Assembly: GCA_937942465.1 (NCBI GenBank)
Contig: CALDEO010000222.1
Span: forward strand, 1-8,274
DNA: 8,274 bases
Origin: an uncultured Saprospiraceae bacterium
GTDB lineage: Bacteria; Bacteroidota; Bacteroidia; Chitinophagales; Saprospiraceae
Direction: 5' to 3'
This document shows positions 6,701-8,274 of the stretch, piece by piece (positions within the stretch are counted from its first letter, which is position 1; each line of letters starts with the position of its first letter). The notes below the pieces were generated by a model. That model saw nothing but the letters and a program-made list of their open reading frames with translations. It made no database searches and had not been told where the DNA came from. Position numbers and translations under genes: made by a program.

Positions 6701-8274
6701 TGTAACGTAACACATGATGTAACTTTTGTACTTAGTAGCAATCAACAACTTGCATTCACTGCAATGGCAACTTGTGGAACTACAGAAGTATGTTTTACCA
6801 ATACATCTCCGTCAATCAACGCATTCCAGTTCTTTGACTTTGGCGATGGTAGTACTCCAGTGCAAGCATCTAATCAGTGCTATACATATGCAACAGCTGG
6901 CACGTACACTGTTACGATGACAAGTACTCTTGATTTTTGTCCTGGTATTATAGCTAAAAAAGATATCGTAGTAGATGGTCAATTGCTATTATCAGTTGCA
7001 GGAGCAACAACGACATGTGATGGAAGTGTAGATCTTACGGTAATGGGTGCAGCAGCCGGTGATGGATATGAGTGGTCAACTACAAGTGACTTCAGTACGA
7101 TCATAGCAACAACTGCTAATCTTACAACAACATTCACGGGTGGCTCTCAAGTGTATTACGTCAGAACGAATGCAGGTGCATCTTGTCCTGCTGAAGCTGT
7201 ATCTGTGTTTATCACAAATGGTGCAATCGTAGTAACTTTAGATAGTCCTTTCCAGGCATGTGCAGGAGATCAATTCGAATACGCAGTAGACTTTGGAACA
7301 CAAAATATAACAAATATTTTTTGGGAAGAGAATATACATATAACAGCAGGTGGCAACACCAATAGCCCAACGATAACGGTTGGAACAGATGAGATAGCAG
7401 CATTTAGCTTATCATTCGAAGCAACAAATGGATTTGGATGTACATACACTGGAACCGTTGACTTTACCATTGGTCAAGCACAACAGTTAGCTTTTACAGC
7501 AACCGCAACTTGTGGTACAACTGAGATTTGTTTAGTTAATACTTCTCCAATTGTGAATGCAAATCAATTCTTCAACTTTGGAGATGGTAGTACACCTGTA
7601 CAAGCTGTAGACCAATGTTACACATATGCAGTAGCTGGTGATTACACGGTTTCATTAACAAGTAATGCAAGCTCATGTCAAGGTATTGCGGCAAGCAACA
7701 CGATCAATGTTGATGGTGATGTAATGTTGAGTATAACAGGAGCTACAACATCATGTGATGGAAGTGTAGTTCTTACGGTAATGGGTGCAGCAGCCGGTGA
7801 TGGATATGAGTGGTCAACAACAAGTGACTTCAGTACGATCATAGCAACAACTGCTAATCTTACAACAACATTCACAGGTGGCTCTCAAGTGTATTACGTC
7901 CGAACGAATGCAAGTGCATCTTGTCCTGCTGAAGCTGTATCTGTGTTTATCACAAATGGTGCAATCGTAGTAACTTTAGATAGTCCGTTCCAAGCATGTG
8001 CAGGAGATCAATTCGAATACACAGTAGACTTTGGAACACAAAATATAACAAGTATCATATGGTCAGCTAATGATCATATTACTGCGGGTGGTAACACCAA
8101 TAGCCCAACGATAACAGTTGGAGCAGATGAGATAGCAGCATTTAGCTTATCATTCGAAGCAACAAATGGTTCTGGATGTACATACTCTGGAACGGTTGAT
8201 TTTACAATAGGTCAAGCACAACAACTTGCATTTACAGCAACTGCAACTTGTGGTACAACTGAGATTTGTTTAGT
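3725..8274 (+). CDS. Giant T9SS-exported PKD/Ig-repeat surface adhesin (partial, 3' end missing)
   Basis: The reading frame is open from the ATG at 3725 to the window end: 1516 complete codons with no stop. Residues 1-36 form a signal peptide with likely cleavage at VKA|THIAGG; starting at Met13 (3761) would give a more compact one. Residues 37-312 are a cysteine-rich N-terminal region (11 Cys, including CC at 151-152) that opens with THIAGGDMSYKC, as in many large Bacteroidota surface proteins. It includes a cadherin-like part with the calcium-site-like DADGDS (210-215) and IDPQTGVITATP (264-275). A PKD domain follows (about 314-398), then Ig-like modules of about 90 residues (399-839), a diverged partial repeat (840-1006), and 246-residue units from 1007 on with the PKD signature FFDFGDGSTP (1036-1045). 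The composition is rich in Thr, Ser, Asn and Val with few Lys, as expected for a secreted adhesin. Related proteins such as SprB end in a gliding-type C-terminal sorting domain, which cannot be seen here. Gene order after a SprF-like and a PorE-like gene supports export by the T9SS. Confidence 0.88.
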   Translation, partial: MKLNTIFIKSDPMIATLNRILLSLMIIMTVSISVKATHIAGGDMSYKCLGDDLYEITLTIRRDCENGLPAADFDDPVSIGAFDPVFNNLLNNFGTFGQLLIPFAQSDTLNETITSDCGFIGTQVCVQQATYKGTVKLPFRNRGYVLAYQRCCRNVTLNNIIEPLQTGSTYHVTINETALNTCNSSPSFDEWPDIYICANQQLSYNHTATDADGDSLVYKLCTPNSGATDTNPQPQPPNNPPFDNVVYQAPYGLNDLMGGVPLTIDPQTGVITATPALIGQYLIGVCVEEYRDGVLLSTVKRDFEYNVRVCGIAPVASFDSPSPLCGTLEANFNNTSTDADSYKWYFDYPNEDSSLTSTVVSPTFTYPSSGTYEVRLEAIRAIDGCSTFTTQTVIVATGEVTASFDASLAQCSADSYSLNLVSTSVDSDLSQSIDQFSWTVTQGDNTTTYSGNNIEAAVAPSIEAVITLIATSTSGCTAEVTETIIPSTLVAQGSFTAIMQSCTDNGFEVLLTDTSVGNNATANSWFWTVNDGVNTTTSTDNPFLAEVSDISNISVELTVGFANDCDITVSENIEMMDGTPVVDFRTTLRNCQNGGYFIELIDQSTHNGFIPQSFDWTVTYANGLSDLHTGTFALAFIEDGSIVDIELVVTYDQACTFSKKVDNIAVDEIINNTIVTSSVEDCTSDGTVQINLSASFDNNYLLDENTWIVSINGQTPVTSVGSNFSLMVNSGDALEITTQTLYSNGCTSTATDNITIEGVVVDFVGNPVAVCNGQSSLIVANPNTAWTYTWAPMDGLSFVDINDQSNPLFVGTESTNYSVTVTNGVCDVVSSISVEVFDQFDLTISGNTSICDNNVSLQVSGASATDEYIWALDPDFNSIIFTGADFVATQDIGSVTYYVTTAAGASCTSEVESITVVNNGLSNLLFGNNVTVCANDQFTYAVMSPSGEVFDVVFNTDPHITAGANTSTPTITIGPDETEDFILTFTASNDAGCNVTHDVTFVLSSNQQLAFTAMATCGTTEVCFTNTSPSINAFQFFDFGDGSTPVQASNQCYTYATAGTYTVTMTSTLDFCPGIIAKKDIVVDGQLLLSVAGATTTCDGSVDLTVMGAAAGDGYEWSTTSDFSTIIATTANLTTTFTGGSQVYYVRTNAGASCPAEAVSVFITNGAIVVTLDSPFQACAGDQFEYAVDFGTQNITNIFWEENIHITAGGNTNSPTITVGTDEIAAFSLSFEATNGFGCTYTGTVDFTIGQAQQLAFTATATCGTTEICLVNTSPIVNANQFFNFGDGSTPVQAVDQCYTYAVAGDYTVSLTSNASSCQGIAASNTINVDGDVMLSITGATTSCDGSVVLTVMGAAAGDGYEWSTTSDFSTIIATTANLTTTFTGGSQVYYVRTNASASCPAEAVSVFITNGAIVVTLDSPFQACAGDQFEYTVDFGTQNITSIIWSANDHITAGGNTNSPTITVGADEIAAFSLSFEATNGSGCTYSGTVDFTIGQAQQLAFTATATCGTTEICL
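4665..6243 (+). repeat. Six diverged PKD/Ig-like modules of about 90 residues, each with a cysteine pair
   Basis: Residues about 314-839 of the giant protein split into six modules. The first cysteine of each lies at 325, 411, 502, 591, 682 and 771 (steps of 86, 91, 89, 91 and 89). The second lies at 385, 476, 565, 655, 746 and 826, so the spacing within a pair is 55-65. Modules two to five share a central W-x-V strand (SWTV, FWTV, DWTV, TWIV), and most modules have a GC, DC or AC near the end. The sixth has the YTWAP...NPLF...NYSVTVTNGVC pattern common in Bacteroidota Ig-like domains. The regular pairs suggest one disulfide per module, which is inference. DNA identity between modules is low, so they are old duplications. 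Confidence 0.75.
6244..6742 (+). repeat. Diverged partial copy of the 246-residue unit, lacking the PKD part
   Basis: Residues about 840-1006 match the last two thirds of the downstream unit. The cysteines at 851, 907, 933 and 993 have spacings of 56, 26 and 60, against 56, 25 and 60 in the next unit (1098, 1154, 1179, 1239). Shared motifs include YYVTTAAGASC versus YYVRTNAGASC, and HITAGANTSTPTITIGPDE versus HITAGGNTNSPTITVGTDE. Protein identity by eye is around 40%, far lower than between the later units. The PKD third of the unit is absent in front of it, so it is the older founder end of the array or its decayed edge. Confidence 0.8.
6743..8274 (+). repeat. Tandem 738-bp (246-residue) repeats, two full units and the start of a third
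   Basis: Unit A spans 6743-7480, unit B 7481-8218, and unit C begins at 8219 and is cut by the window end. The period is exactly 738 bases, so the frame is kept. Each unit encodes a PKD domain (start QQLAFTA, core FGDGSTPVQA, then QCYTYA.AG.YTV), an Ig-like domain (YEWSTTSDFSTI ... QVYYVRTNA.ASC) and a second Ig-like domain (QACAGDQFEY ... HITAGGNTNSPTIT ... GCTY). The array very likely continues past the window. Near-identical units of this kind are typical of long Bacteroidota adhesins and can change copy number by recombination. Confidence 0.95.
7021..8051 (+). repeat. Near-identical 293-bp block shared by units A and B
   Basis: Bases 7021-7313 and 7759-8051 differ at only eight positions by direct comparison, about 97% identity. 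Five of the eight changes are silent (for example ACG/ACA, AGA/CGA, CCT/CCG, CAG/CAA) and three change a residue (Asp/Val, Gly/Ser, Ala/Thr). Identity stops abruptly after ATAACAA: unit A continues with NIFWEEN and unit B with SIIWSAND before the two become similar again at HITAGGNT. The block covers the first Ig-like domain and the start of the second. Confidence 0.92.

Noticed and set aside
6726..6920. Plus-strand 64-codon frame in another phase inside the adhesin
   Set aside because: It overlaps the clear PKD-coding frame of unit A, and its translation shows no sensible composition or domain.
6743..8274. CRISPR or mobile-element explanation for the repeats
   Set aside because: The repeats are long, directly adjacent, in frame and encode PKD/Ig-like domains; there are no spacers, terminal inverted repeats or transposase.

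Overview
The window looks like chromosomal DNA from a member of the Bacteroidota, probably a marine or Saprospiria-type gliding or filamentous relative. The DNA is AT-rich. Starts lack clear Shine-Dalgarno sequences, the promoter candidate has the Bacteroidota shape, and all three genes belong to families tied to type IX secretion (T9SS) and cell-surface adhesins. The class-level placement is inference; the phylum-level placement is well supported by the gene content.

Layout. Positions 1-238 hold no convincing gene. They contain a candidate Bacteroidota promoter (171-200) and a perfect 13-bp inverted repeat (51-63 and 195-207) whose right arm overlaps that promoter. Three genes then follow on the + strand with almost no space between them (10 and 5 bases), so they are almost certainly one operon: (1) 239-1261, a PorP/SprF-family outer-membrane protein; (2) 1272-3719, a PorE-like periplasmic protein with TPR, five-bladed propeller, two carboxypeptidase-regulatory-like domains and an OmpA-like C-terminus; (3) 3725 to beyond the window end, a giant secreted PKD/Ig-like repeat protein of which the first 1516 codons are present without a stop.

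The third gene fills more than half of the window. It has a signal peptide, a cysteine-rich N-terminal domain of a kind common in Bacteroidota surface proteins, a PKD domain, a run of about 90-residue modules each with two regularly spaced cysteines, and then an array of exact 738-bp (246-residue) tandem units, each made of one PKD and two Ig-like domains. Parts of neighbouring units are about 97% identical at DNA level, and a diverged partial copy precedes the array. The C-terminal sorting domain, if present, lies outside the window.

Working model: the three genes form a dedicated secretion and display module. The giant adhesin would be exported by the T9SS. The PorP/SprF-like protein would be its specific outer-membrane partner, as SprF is for SprB, and the PorE-like protein would link that partner to the periplasm or cell wall. 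Domain identities are read from the sequence, family roles come from established T9SS knowledge, and the partnership in this organism is inferred from gene order.
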